From a virus, in the IMG/VR virus record IMGVR_UViG_3300043448_000382, positions 1 through 51,714 of that record: DNA of 51,714 nucleotides; one strand, 5' to 3'. Below the pieces are notes generated by a model, which saw only the letters and a program-made list of their open reading frames with translations, was not told where the DNA came from and ran no database searches. Positions within the stretch are counted from its first letter, which is position 1; every line of letters starts with the position of its first letter. Positions 8,379 to 17,613 of this stretch are shown here, piece after piece. The translations under genes and the position numbers were made by a program.

Positions 8379-9581
8379 ATGTCACAAGTACTCTTAGAAA
8401 GCCGTTGGGACGAAGCCAAAGAAGCTCTGATGGAAGGCTTAAAAGGAAATCGTCGTTCAACTATGGGTGTTTTATTAGAAAATACTCGCAAACAGTTACT
8501 ATCTGAAAGTTCAGCTGGTACAACAACAGCAGGTAATATCGCTACTCTTAACCGTGTAATTCTACCGGTTATCCGTCGTGTTATGCCTACTGTTATCGCT
8601 AACGAATTAGTCGGTGTTCAGCCAATGACTGGTCCAGTTGGTCAGATTCATACACTACGTGTACGTTATGCTCAGTCATTGACTGATAACAGCGCAGCAC
8701 AAACAAGTGTAACAGCAGGTGAAGAAGCATTAAGCCCATTCAAGATCGCTCAGGCGTACTCACGTACACCAGGTGGCGCTGCTAACCCAACAGTAACTAG
8801 CTATACTGCTAACGATACTGCTGCGATGGAAGGTAACGGCGGTCGTCAGATCAGCGTTCAAATTCTACGTCAGGCAGTTGAAGCTAAGTCACGTAAGCTA
8901 CAAGCTCGTTGGACATTTGAAGCTGCACAAGATGCACAAAGTCAGCATGGTATTGATGTTGAAGCAGAAATTATGGCTGCTCTAGCACAAGAAATCACCG
9001 CTGAAATTGATCAGGAAATCTTGTTAAGCCTACGTACTCTTGCATCAACAGAGTTCACATACAACCAAGCTACAGTATCAGGTACTGCTACTTACGTTGG
9101 TGACGAACACGCTGCTCTAGCTGTTCTAATCAATCGTGTTGCTAACCTAATCGCACAACGTACTCGTCGTGGTGCAGGTAACTGGGCAGTTGTTTCTTCA
9201 GCAGCATTGACTGTTCTACAGTCAGCTACAACTTCAGCATTTGCACGTACAACAGAAGGTACATTCGAAGCACCTACAAACACTAAGTTTGTTGGTACAT
9301 TGAATGGTGCAATGCGTGTTTTCGTTGATAGCTATGCTCCTGACACAACTCCAGTTCTAGTTGGTTACAAAGGATCAAGCGAAACAGACGCAGCAGCATT
9401 CTATTGCCCATACATTCCGTTAATGAGCAGTGGTGTTGTTCTAGATCCATCAACATTTGAGCCAGTAGTTAGCTTTATGACTCGTTATGGTTATATCGAG
9501 TTAACTAATACTGCAAGCAGCTTCGGTAACGCGGCTGACTATGTTGGTGAAATCGCTGTAAGCAACCTCACATTCCAATAA
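8379..9581 (+). CDS. 23: Major capsid protein, T4 gp23 family
   Basis: The 400-residue product matches the gp23 capsid family: an N-terminal helical prosequence (about 1-43), then NRVILPVIRRVMPTVIANEL and GVQPMTGPVGQIHTLRVRY. Later come AEIDQEILLSLRTLA, RTRRGAGNWAVVSSAAL and the C-terminal SFMTRYGYIELTNTAS. LSE at residues 41-43, before SSAGTTTAG, fits the gp21 cleavage rule and would release about 43 residues on maturation. T4 gp23 has 521 residues; the shorter form is usual in the cyanophage-like branches. A TTAGGAGAAAT site precedes the ATG and a strong terminator follows, as suits the most abundant virion protein. Codon use is visibly more uniform (GCT, GTT, CGT) than in the fibre genes. 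Confidence 0.96.
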   Translation: MSQVLLESRWDEAKEALMEGLKGNRRSTMGVLLENTRKQLLSESSAGTTTAGNIATLNRVILPVIRRVMPTVIANELVGVQPMTGPVGQIHTLRVRYAQSLTDNSAAQTSVTAGEEALSPFKIAQAYSRTPGGAANPTVTSYTANDTAAMEGNGGRQISVQILRQAVEAKSRKLQARWTFEAAQDAQSQHGIDVEAEIMAALAQEITAEIDQEILLSLRTLASTEFTYNQATVSGTATYVGDEHAALAVLINRVANLIAQRTRRGAGNWAVVSSAALTVLQSATTSAFARTTEGTFEAPTNTKFVGTLNGAMRVFVDSYAPDTTPVLVGYKGSSETDAAAFYCPYIPLMSSGVVLDPSTFEPVVSFMTRYGYIELTNTASSFGNAADYVGEIAVSNLTFQ

Positions 9582-9608
9582 TTTCCACTCGGGATGGGAA
9601 GAACAGAA

Positions 9609-9632
9609 AGGCGCACTTATGTGCGCTTTTTT
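9609..9632 (+). terminator. Rho-independent terminator after major capsid gene
   Basis: GCGCAC / GTGCGC with a TTAT loop (9611-9626) is followed by six T. This GC-rich hairpin stands out in AT-rich surroundings, lies about 30 bases after the capsid stop codon, and marks the end of the head transcription unit. Confidence 0.92.
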
Positions 9633-9677
9633 GTTGGCCTTACTGGCTTTTCACATAGGAACGATCTCTCCAAAATT

Positions 9678-9685
9678 GATAAATA
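9678..9685 (+). promoter_or_regulatory. Candidate T4-type late promoter for the fibre cluster
   Basis: GATAAATA, one base from the T4 late element TATAAATA, lies 26 bases before the first fibre-like gene and after the capsid terminator, where a new promoter is needed. A palindromic ATAAATTTAT follows at 9690-9699 and could be an alternative element. No other good candidate is seen for the downstream genes up to 24 kb, so this may drive a very long transcript. Confidence 0.45.
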
Positions 9686-9711
9686 CTAGATAAATTTATA
9701 TTGGGACAATT

Positions 9712-10392
9712 ATGGCTTTAGATCCTTTTAATTCAGTTGGTGGTTATTCAGTTGGCATACCTCCTGTACAAGTTGTTGATCAAAATGGAAATATATTAGG
9801 TAATATTGGTAATATTGTGAACTTAAGTTCACAGGACATAAGTGCAAGCGGAAACATTACTGCAAACACTTTTTATGGCAACTTAATAGGTAACATTGTT
9901 GCTAACATTACTGTACCCGGTGTTAATACATCGGTAATTTTTAATGATTCAGGTCTTGCAAATGCATCAGCTAATTTTACTTTTGATAAAGTTCTTAACA
10001 AAGTTAACGTTACAGGAGCATTAAGTGCAAACACGTTTAGTGTGGGATCCGGTAATTACGAATTAATTACACAAAGCGTAGTGTTTGCAGTTACAGCTAG
10101 TATGTCAACAGATCAAGTTTTACATAGAGTGTTAGCAAATACAATTTGTTCCATTGATTACACTGTTATTGGTACTGATGTGACTTCAAACACAAGACAA
10201 ACTAGTAAATTAGTTGCAAGTGTATTAGGTGGCAACGTAGGTTATTACGAATACGGAACTATTAACATGAACGGTGGTGTAGGTGATTTTAAAGTACAGT
10301 ATAATAGTGGTAATATTGAATTAACTGTTGATCCTCTAACTTCATTTTCTACCAGCTATAAAATAATGGTAACTTCCTATAAAGAGAGTTAA
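9712..10392 (+). CDS. Short fibre-like structural protein (226 aa)
   Basis: The protein has an N-terminal module FNSVGGYSVG..P.QVVDQNGN (about 5-27) shared with the next two gene products. A short Asn/Gly/Ile-rich shaft follows (about 28-120: SASGNITANTFYGN, then NTSVIFNDSGLANASANFTF). A C-terminal domain of about 100 residues (NMNGGVGDFKVQYNSGNIEL near its end) has relatives at the ends of the 798- and 1593-residue proteins. It is effectively the same architecture with most of the shaft missing. Such proteins are tail-fibre or neck/whisker-type components in environmental T4-like phages (family knowledge from memory). Its exact place in the virion is not known. A related gene begins 6 bases after its stop. 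Confidence 0.75.
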   Translation: MALDPFNSVGGYSVGIPPVQVVDQNGNILGNIGNIVNLSSQDISASGNITANTFYGNLIGNIVANITVPGVNTSVIFNDSGLANASANFTFDKVLNKVNVTGALSANTFSVGSGNYELITQSVVFAVTASMSTDQVLHRVLANTICSIDYTVIGTDVTSNTRQTSKLVASVLGGNVGYYEYGTINMNGGVGDFKVQYNSGNIELTVDPLTSFSTSYKIMVTSYKES

Positions 10393-10398
10393 AATTAA

Positions 10399-12795
10399 AT
10401 GGCTATAAAAGCACTAAATTCCGTAGGTGGCTTTTCGGTAGGAGAAAATCCTTTTGTAATAATTCTTTCCAATGGTGACATCACTACAGGTAATGCTAAT
10501 CTAACTGGCAACGTTTTTGCTAATGTTGTATTAACAGACAACTATAGATATGCGAACGGTGATCCAGTTGACTTTCAATTACCAGCAGGTAATCCTTATG
10601 AAATACAGTTTAATAATTTTGGTGATTTTGGTGCAAGTCCTGATTTATTATTTTATCCTGCCAATAGCACTCTTTTATTAAATGGATCAACACAAACAAA
10701 TACGTTAGTAACAGTTAGTACAATATCATCAGGTGGTAATATAACAGCACCTTTCTTTTTAGGAAATGTTATCGGTAACATATCAGGTAATATTGTAGTA
10801 CCTGGAACAAACACTTCTGTTTTATATAATGATAGTGGAAACGCAGGTTCAAGTGATGCATTTCAATTTAATGAAGTCAGTAATGTTTTAACACTTAATG
10901 GTAATTTCTCAGTTCAAAATATTGACAACGCCAATTTAATTACAGCAAACTACTTCAACGGTACACTTACAACTTCAAGTCAACCAAATATAACTAGTTT
11001 GGGAGATTTAACGTCATTATCTGTTATAGGAAATATTATAACAGCAAACGCAAATGTAACTACAAATTTAGATGTAGGTGCTAACTTAAATGTTTCTAAT
11101 ATAAAAGTAAACAGTACAGCAAATATCACTACACTAATAGCAAGTAACCTTTCTTACCCAACAGTTGACGGTTCATCTAACCAAGTTCTCGTAACAGATG
11201 GTAATGGTGTATTAGGGTTTGCAGATGCAAACAACCACTTTATAGCAAATGGTACTAGTAATGTTTACGTTTATAATAATGCTAATGTAACTATAAGTAG
11301 TGCAGGTACGGGTAATGTCATAGTAGTTTCTAATACTGGTTTAAATGTCACAGGATTATTAAGTGTTTCTAGTAACGTTACTGGTTCAAATATAATTACT
11401 GCTGGTATAGTAAGTGCAAATGGAAACGTAACTGGTAATAATTTTTCTGGCAACACACTAAGTGTTGCTGGCAATGTAAACGCAAGTAATCTTTCAGCAA
11501 GTATATTAACCACAACAGCAAATTTATCAGTGATAGGATTTGTTGAAGGCAACCTAACACCAGGTTCAAATAATCAAGCAAACTTAGGAACATCTGGTCA
11601 AACATGGGGCAACTTGTATATAGGCAACGCCATATATGTTGGAAATGCAAGCATTACTCAACTTAACGGTAATGTAATTTTATCAAATGCAAACTTACAA
11701 GGTAATACAGTTGTATCTGTTTTAAGTGTTATTGGTGATACATTTAATCAAAGTAATGTAACAATATCAGGTAACTTAACTGTCAATGGAAATACTAATT
11801 ATATTAATGTAACTAATTTAGCAATTAAAGATCCGTTAATTTCATTAGGTGGAAATGCTAACGGTGCTAATATTGGAGCATATGATGGTAAAGACAGAGG
11901 ATTAATATTACATAACTATTATAGCAATGGATCAGGACCTTATAATCAAGCATTCATTTGGAAAACAGCAAATTTAGAATTTCAAGCAGTATCAAATGTA
12001 ACAAGTTTTGCAAGTGAAATTGTAACTTCAAACGGATTTGCAAATATACGAGGTAATGCATTTATAGGTAACCTAGAAGGCACAGTGCTTCAGGCTAGTC
12101 AAACTAATATTACTACTGTTGGAACACTAACAACTTTAAGTGTTACTGGTAACATTGATACTGCAAATCGTGCCAACGTTGGCTCACTTAAAGCAGCTAA
12201 TCTTCTTTATCCAACAAGTGATGGCAGTGCTAATCAAGTTATTGCAACATACGGTAATGGTGAGTTATTTTTCACCTCTGTTGCAACAAATAGTTTAGTA
12301 AATGGTAATAGTAATGTTGTTGTAAATGCTAATGCAAATGTCACAATAAGTGCAAATGGTGTTGCAAATGTCATTACTGTCACATCAGTTGGTGGTAATG
12401 TAACTGGTAACGTAGTAATAACATCAAACGCAATTGCTAATAACTTAACTGCAAACACAAGAATAAACATAGGAAACACAGCATTAAGCTGGGCAACAAT
12501 AACAACCACATCAACCTCTGCTAATCAAATCATTGCCAGTTTAGATGCTAATGTAGTACGTGGTGCAGAATTTTTAGTAAAGGGTGAAGAAGCAGCTGGT
12601 GGCAAATATACAGTAGTTTCGTTATCGGGAATTCATAATGGAACTTCAGCAAACTATGCAGTATACAGTTCAGTTAATATGGGAGGACAAGTAGGTCAGT
12701 TAAGAGTAATTTATAATTTGGGATTACTTTCATTAGCTGTTACACCTGCCACTAGTAACTCAACTGTTTGGACAACACAATATAGAATGATATAA
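10399..12795 (+). CDS. Repeat-built tail-fibre-like protein (798 aa)
   Basis: The N-terminal anchor-like module is LNSVGGFSVGENPF (about 6-19). The shaft is built from Asn/Thr/Gly/Ser-rich beta-type units, including SQPNITSLGDLTSLSVIGN and its relative SQTNITTVGTLTTLSVTGN. At about 460-540 lies a KDPLISLGG ... DGKDRGLILHNYY module seen in all three large fibre genes of this window. The C-terminal domain (about 705-798) is related to those of its neighbours (NMGGQVGQLRVIYNLG). The composition and unit pattern suggest a trimeric fibrous beta-structure, which is inference. It lies one base before the next gene, so translation is probably coupled. Likely role: part of the host-attachment fibres. 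Confidence 0.8.
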   Translation: MAIKALNSVGGFSVGENPFVIILSNGDITTGNANLTGNVFANVVLTDNYRYANGDPVDFQLPAGNPYEIQFNNFGDFGASPDLLFYPANSTLLLNGSTQTNTLVTVSTISSGGNITAPFFLGNVIGNISGNIVVPGTNTSVLYNDSGNAGSSDAFQFNEVSNVLTLNGNFSVQNIDNANLITANYFNGTLTTSSQPNITSLGDLTSLSVIGNIITANANVTTNLDVGANLNVSNIKVNSTANITTLIASNLSYPTVDGSSNQVLVTDGNGVLGFADANNHFIANGTSNVYVYNNANVTISSAGTGNVIVVSNTGLNVTGLLSVSSNVTGSNIITAGIVSANGNVTGNNFSGNTLSVAGNVNASNLSASILTTTANLSVIGFVEGNLTPGSNNQANLGTSGQTWGNLYIGNAIYVGNASITQLNGNVILSNANLQGNTVVSVLSVIGDTFNQSNVTISGNLTVNGNTNYINVTNLAIKDPLISLGGNANGANIGAYDGKDRGLILHNYYSNGSGPYNQAFIWKTANLEFQAVSNVTSFASEIVTSNGFANIRGNAFIGNLEGTVLQASQTNITTVGTLTTLSVTGNIDTANRANVGSLKAANLLYPTSDGSANQVIATYGNGELFFTSVATNSLVNGNSNVVVNANANVTISANGVANVITVTSVGGNVTGNVVITSNAIANNLTANTRINIGNTALSWATITTTSTSANQIIASLDANVVRGAEFLVKGEEAAGGKYTVVSLSGIHNGTSANYAVYSSVNMGGQVGQLRVIYNLGLLSLAVTPATSNSTVWTTQYRMI

Positions 12796-12796
12796 A

Positions 12797-15700
12797 ATGG
12801 CAATAGTTAAGTTTAATTCAGAAGAAGGTTTTTCAGTAGGATACAATCCAATTGATGTTATAGACGCCAACGGCAACGTTGTGGCTAATGTATTAAACGT
12901 AACTACAAGTGCAGCATTAGGAAGTATTGGTAGTATAACAATATTAGGCGGTAGCAATGGTCAAGCTATTGTTACTGACGGCTTAGGTAATTTAAATTTT
13001 GAAACAATATCAGGTGGAGGCGGAACACCTCAAGGACCATACGGAGCATTACAATTTAATAACTTTGGTGTATTAGGTGGTGATGCTAATTTATATTACA
13101 ATCCTACATTAAACATTTTATATGCTCCTGTGTATAGCGGTGACGCTGCATTATTGTCTAACATACCAGGACCTAATGTTGTTGGTACTGTACCAAACGC
13201 TAACTTTGCAACTTACTCTGATTTAGCTACTGTTTCTACGTTATCATTTTATGTAAGTGAAGCCAATCAACCTAATATCACAAGTGTCGGTTCTCTTACT
13301 GATTTAAGTGTAGTTGGAAACGCAAACATAGGTGAAATAAATTCAGGTAATGTTACCGCTGCAAATTTCTTTATCGGTAACGGTGCTTATATATCATATA
13401 TTGAGGGTAATGCAGTTATTGGAACTGTAGCAAATGCCAATTATGCCGAATATTCACTCAATACAATTAATTCTAATGAAGCAAATGCTGCTATTAATGT
13501 TATAGGTTCAAGTCAACCTAACATCACAGCAGTTGGTAGTTTAGGTAATCTTGTTGTTATTGGTAATGCAAATGTAGACTTTGTTGAAGCAAATGGAATG
13601 ATTAGTAATAGTTCACTCTTAGTTAAGGGTGACACTACAATGTTAGGTAATTTGATTGTATACGGAAACACAATCTATGCAGACGTTACAAGCCTAACAG
13701 TTAAAGATCCAATTATTGAAATGGGTGGTAATCCAAATGGTGACCCATTAACAGCAAACGATACATTTGATCGTGGTTCATTAATGCATTACTACACTAC
13801 ATTACCTGTAGATGCATTTATGGGTTGGGTTAGTGCAAATGCAGAATTCGCAGTCGCAAGTAATGTATCAATGGTTAATAACTCAATTACAATACATGAA
13901 TTGGGTAACCTAAGAGCAAATGTGTTTATTGGTAATGGTGCAGCACTGTCCAATATTACTGCAGCAAATATTGATGGGGAAGTTGCTAATGCAGCGTTTT
14001 CAACAGATGCGAACTTTGCATACTATGCAGGTAATATAACTGAGAATGCACAACCAAATATAACAAGTGTTGGTACATTAATAGATTTAAGTGTCACCGG
14101 CAACATAAATTCAGGTAATGCTAACTTAGGTGATTTAGTATACGGTAATTTCTTTATTGGTGATGGCAGTAACCTAAGTAATATTGACGGCGGTAATGTT
14201 ACGGGTACTGTAGCCAACGCATCGTATGCTGTTAGCACAGACACCGCAAATACAGCAGCCACTGTTACAACTGCAAGTCAACCAAATATAACAAGTGTAG
14301 GCACACTAACAACACTTACTGTTAGTGGCAACGTAGACGCAACAAATGCCAACTTAGGTGATATTGTTACTGCCAACTATTATGTAGGTAATGGATATAA
14401 TTTATCGGATATTGCAGGTGCTAATGTTTCAGGCACTGTAGCAAACGCAAATTATGCATTATATGCTGACAATATATTAACAGCAAGCCAACCAAATATT
14501 ACAAGTGTAGGCACATTAACAAGTTTAAGTGTAAGTGGTAACATTGATGCAGCTAATTCTAATTTAGGTAATGCAGTTATCGCAAATTATTTTATTGGTA
14601 ATGGCTCACAACTAACATATTTACCTGCAGGTAATATTTCAGGAGTTGTTGCTAACGCAGTGTATGCAGCCAATGCAGGTAATGCAGGATACGCATATGA
14701 TGCATTAATGGCGAACACATCAAATACAGTCACAAACGCAGCACAACCTAATATAACAAGTGTAGGTACATTAACACTATTAAGTGTTACAGGAAATATA
14801 ACTAGTGGTAATGCTGATTTAGGAAACACTGTAGTTGGTAATTATTTTGTAGGTAGCGGTAATACATTATCAAATATATATGGACCAAATGTAACAGGTA
14901 TTGTTGCTAATGCAAATTTTGCAGCGAATAGTGAATTAGCCAACACATCTAATAGTGCAGTCATTGCAGGCACAGTCACTACCAATGCTCAACCAAACAT
15001 AACAAGTGTTGGTACACTAACAAGTATTAGCGTAACAGGCAATGCTAATATTGGTAACTTGAATAGCACTGCTAATGGTAGCTTTGTTGGTAACGTAACA
15101 GCAAGTACATTTATAGGTAACTTTACCGGAACAATATTAAGTAATATCCCAGCACCAGGTAATAATTATGAAATTATTTTTAATAGTTCAGGTAATACAG
15201 GTGCTAGCAATGCATTGACATTTAATAACTCAACAAACGTAGCAACAATAAGTGGTAATCTATCTGTAACAACAAACATTACAAGAGGTGGTAAAACTGT
15301 ACCAACATATTCGGTTCAGTCTGGTGCGCCCAGTAATCCACAAGCAGGTGATGGTTGGTATGATACAGACAATGATAGAACGTATACCTACACATATGAT
15401 GGCTTAACCTATCAATGGGTAGATGTAACAAGCGGTTATTTGAACGCAAATACTGCTGCTGTTGGTAACACATTAGCATTACGTGATATTAATGGTAATG
15501 TAGCAGCAAATGTATTTACGGGTAACAATGCTATATTGACTAACCTTACAGTCAATACTAGCATAATAGGTAATGTTGCTACATTTGCAAATGCAGTATA
15601 TGCTAACGGTAACGTTACGCAACCACATCAATTAGCTACTAAAGAATATGTTGATCAACAAACAACTGCAGGGCTTCACATTCATGCACCAGTTCTTGTA

Positions 15701-17578
15701 AAAACAACAGGAAATTTAAATGCAACATATAACAATGGCGGAACAGCACTTACCGTAACAGATATCACATCCAATAGTATTTTTACTACATCAGTAAATC
15801 ATAACTTACTGATAGACGACACAATAGTTCCTGCTACAACTACAAATGGATTAACTGCGGGCACCGCATATTTTGTTGCTGCTACTCCTGCGCTAAATCA
15901 ATTCACATTAAGTACGACTTTTCATGGTGCCCAAGCTAATACATTTACAAATGGAACAAGTTTAACTATATCAGTTACTGCCAATCCAGGTATAGGGGCA
16001 ACATTAACAAATGCAGGTACACAGGCTGCATTACAAATTGATACGATCAATATGTCTGTAAATGATCGTGTTTTAGTTGCAAGTCAAACAAATGCTTTTG
16101 AAAATGGTGTTTACGTTGTAAGCAATGTAGGAAATATTTCTACTAATTGGGTATTAACCAGAGCTAGTGATGCAGATCAATACCATCCACAGGATACAAA
16201 TGGTTTAGGTGAGGGCGATTATTTTTATGTTGAGCAAGGTGCAACTGGAGCAGGTGATAGCTTTGTATTGACCACTGAAGGTGTTATAATAATTGGTACA
16301 ACTAATTTAACGTATACTTTGTTTAGTGCTGCTGTAGTTTATACTGGCGTAAGTCCAATAGTAATCACAGGTCAACAAATTAGTCTAGCTAACCTAACTG
16401 GTACAGGTGATGTTGTTGTACTTGCAAACACACCAACACTTATCACTCCTGTAATCGGAGATGCAACTGGCACAACATTAAGTCTAACTGGTAATCTCAC
16501 AGCAGCTAATGCAAATTTAGGCAACGCAGTTACAGCCAACTTCTTTATTGGAAGTGGTAACAACTTAAGCAATATTCAAGCAACAAGTATTACAGGCACT
16601 GTTGCTAATGCAAATTATGCTGCATATGCAGGTGATGTAGTTAATGCAAGTCAATCTAATATTACAAGTGTAGGTACACTAACAAGTTTAAGTGTAAGTG
16701 GTAACGCTAACATTGGTAATATAGGCACCGGTATAATAAGTGCAACTGGCAATATTACAAGTAGTAATATAAACACTGGCGTTATAAGTGCAACTGGTAA
16801 TGCTGTTATTGCTAACATAGATACAGGTGTAGTAAGTGCTACTGGTAACATAACAAGTGCGAATCTTAACACTGGTATAATAAGCGCAAGTGGTAACATA
16901 ACAGTAGCAAATGTTAACACAGGTATTGTTAGTGCAAGTGGCAATGTTACTGGCGCGAACATACTAACAAGTGGATTAATAAGTGCTAGTGGAAATTTAA
17001 CTAGTAATAATGTTAACACAGGAATAGTAAGTGCTAGTGGAAATATCACAAGTGCTAATTTGAACACTGGGATAATAAGTGCAAGTGGTAACATAACTGG
17101 CGCCAACATATTAACAAGTGGAGTAATTAGTACTTCGGGTAATGTTGATAGCGGTAATATTAACACAGGATTTATAAGTTTAACAGGTAATATAAATGTA
17201 GGTGGTAATATTTCATTAGTTGGCAATGTTACAGCAAACGTTATAACAGCTAATAGTTTAGGAAGCAAAGATTTTAGAAGTCTAAGAAGTAATGTTGTAG
17301 TAACCACAAATACAGTTGTTGATGAGTTTGCGGTTTCAACTTACCGAACCGCTAAATACATTGTACAAGCACAGGGAGACATTGGCTTTCAAAGTGTTGA
17401 AGTATTATTAGTGCATGACAATAGTGACAGTTACATTACTATATTTGCCAGTGTATATAGTAATGCAGAAGTTATAACAATTAGTAGTAATGTAGTAACA
17501 GGGAACGCAAAATTATACGCTACGGCGTCGGGAGCAAACACAACAGTTAATTTATTGAGCATGTATGTACTAGACTAA
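12797..17578 (+). CDS. Large repeat-built tail-fibre-like protein (1593 aa)
   Basis: The start carries the same module as its neighbours (FNSEEGFSVGYNPIDVID, about 6-23). The shaft has many units of about 70 residues of the type ANYFIGNG..LS.I.GANVTG / TVANA.YA / SQPNITSVGTLTSLSVSGN, and a KDPIIEMGG ... FDRGSLMHYY module at about 288-370. Around 850-1195 sits a distinct globular region: DGWYDTDNDRTYTY, ATKEYVDQQTTAGLHIHAPV, NDRVLVASQTNAFENGVYVV and WVLTRASDAD. This region is common in environmental phage fibres (from memory). Then comes a 16-residue tandem array (about 1304-1465) and a C-terminal domain with YRTAKYIVQAQGDIGFQSVE (about 1515-1534), related to those of the two preceding products. 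The ATG comes one base after the upstream stop. Confidence 0.82.
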   Translation: MAIVKFNSEEGFSVGYNPIDVIDANGNVVANVLNVTTSAALGSIGSITILGGSNGQAIVTDGLGNLNFETISGGGGTPQGPYGALQFNNFGVLGGDANLYYNPTLNILYAPVYSGDAALLSNIPGPNVVGTVPNANFATYSDLATVSTLSFYVSEANQPNITSVGSLTDLSVVGNANIGEINSGNVTAANFFIGNGAYISYIEGNAVIGTVANANYAEYSLNTINSNEANAAINVIGSSQPNITAVGSLGNLVVIGNANVDFVEANGMISNSSLLVKGDTTMLGNLIVYGNTIYADVTSLTVKDPIIEMGGNPNGDPLTANDTFDRGSLMHYYTTLPVDAFMGWVSANAEFAVASNVSMVNNSITIHELGNLRANVFIGNGAALSNITAANIDGEVANAAFSTDANFAYYAGNITENAQPNITSVGTLIDLSVTGNINSGNANLGDLVYGNFFIGDGSNLSNIDGGNVTGTVANASYAVSTDTANTAATVTTASQPNITSVGTLTTLTVSGNVDATNANLGDIVTANYYVGNGYNLSDIAGANVSGTVANANYALYADNILTASQPNITSVGTLTSLSVSGNIDAANSNLGNAVIANYFIGNGSQLTYLPAGNISGVVANAVYAANAGNAGYAYDALMANTSNTVTNAAQPNITSVGTLTLLSVTGNITSGNADLGNTVVGNYFVGSGNTLSNIYGPNVTGIVANANFAANSELANTSNSAVIAGTVTTNAQPNITSVGTLTSISVTGNANIGNLNSTANGSFVGNVTASTFIGNFTGTILSNIPAPGNNYEIIFNSSGNTGASNALTFNNSTNVATISGNLSVTTNITRGGKTVPTYSVQSGAPSNPQAGDGWYDTDNDRTYTYTYDGLTYQWVDVTSGYLNANTAAVGNTLALRDINGNVAANVFTGNNAILTNLTVNTSIIGNVATFANAVYANGNVTQPHQLATKEYVDQQTTAGLHIHAPVLVKTTGNLNATYNNGGTALTVTDITSNSIFTTSVNHNLLIDDTIVPATTTNGLTAGTAYFVAATPALNQFTLSTTFHGAQANTFTNGTSLTISVTANPGIGATLTNAGTQAALQIDTINMSVNDRVLVASQTNAFENGVYVVSNVGNISTNWVLTRASDADQYHPQDTNGLGEGDYFYVEQGATGAGDSFVLTTEGVIIIGTTNLTYTLFSAAVVYTGVSPIVITGQQISLANLTGTGDVVVLANTPTLITPVIGDATGTTLSLTGNLTAANANLGNAVTANFFIGSGNNLSNIQATSITGTVANANYAAYAGDVVNASQSNITSVGTLTSLSVSGNANIGNIGTGIISATGNITSSNINTGVISATGNAVIANIDTGVVSATGNITSANLNTGIISASGNITVANVNTGIVSASGNVTGANILTSGLISASGNLTSNNVNTGIVSASGNITSANLNTGIISASGNITGANILTSGVISTSGNVDSGNINTGFISLTGNINVGGNISLVGNVTANVITANSLGSKDFRSLRSNVVVTTNTVVDEFAVSTYRTAKYIVQAQGDIGFQSVEVLLVHDNSDSYITIFASVYSNAEVITISSNVVTGNAKLYATASGANTTVNLLSMYVLD
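16705..17190 (+). repeat. Tandem 48-bp coding repeat (16-aa units)
   Basis: About ten consecutive units of the form GNITSANLNTGIISAS, read in the frame of the 1593-residue fibre gene. Each is 16 residues (48 bases), with an occasional 17-residue unit of type GNVTGANILTSGLISAS. Units differ at many third positions, so the repeat is clearer in protein than in DNA. Such regular units suggest one turn of a beta-helix or triple-beta shaft per unit. The array is a natural place for length change by unequal recombination. Confidence 0.85.
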
Positions 17579-17613
17579 AATAAAAACTAGCTGTTCATGG
17601 GGAATATGGAACT

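Noticed and set aside
16651-17307. Antisense open frame of 218 codons
   Set aside because: It lies opposite the tandem 16-residue repeat of the fibre gene. The repeat pattern simply lacks stops in that frame; the product is a low-complexity Leu/Pro/Val repeat with no ribosome site.
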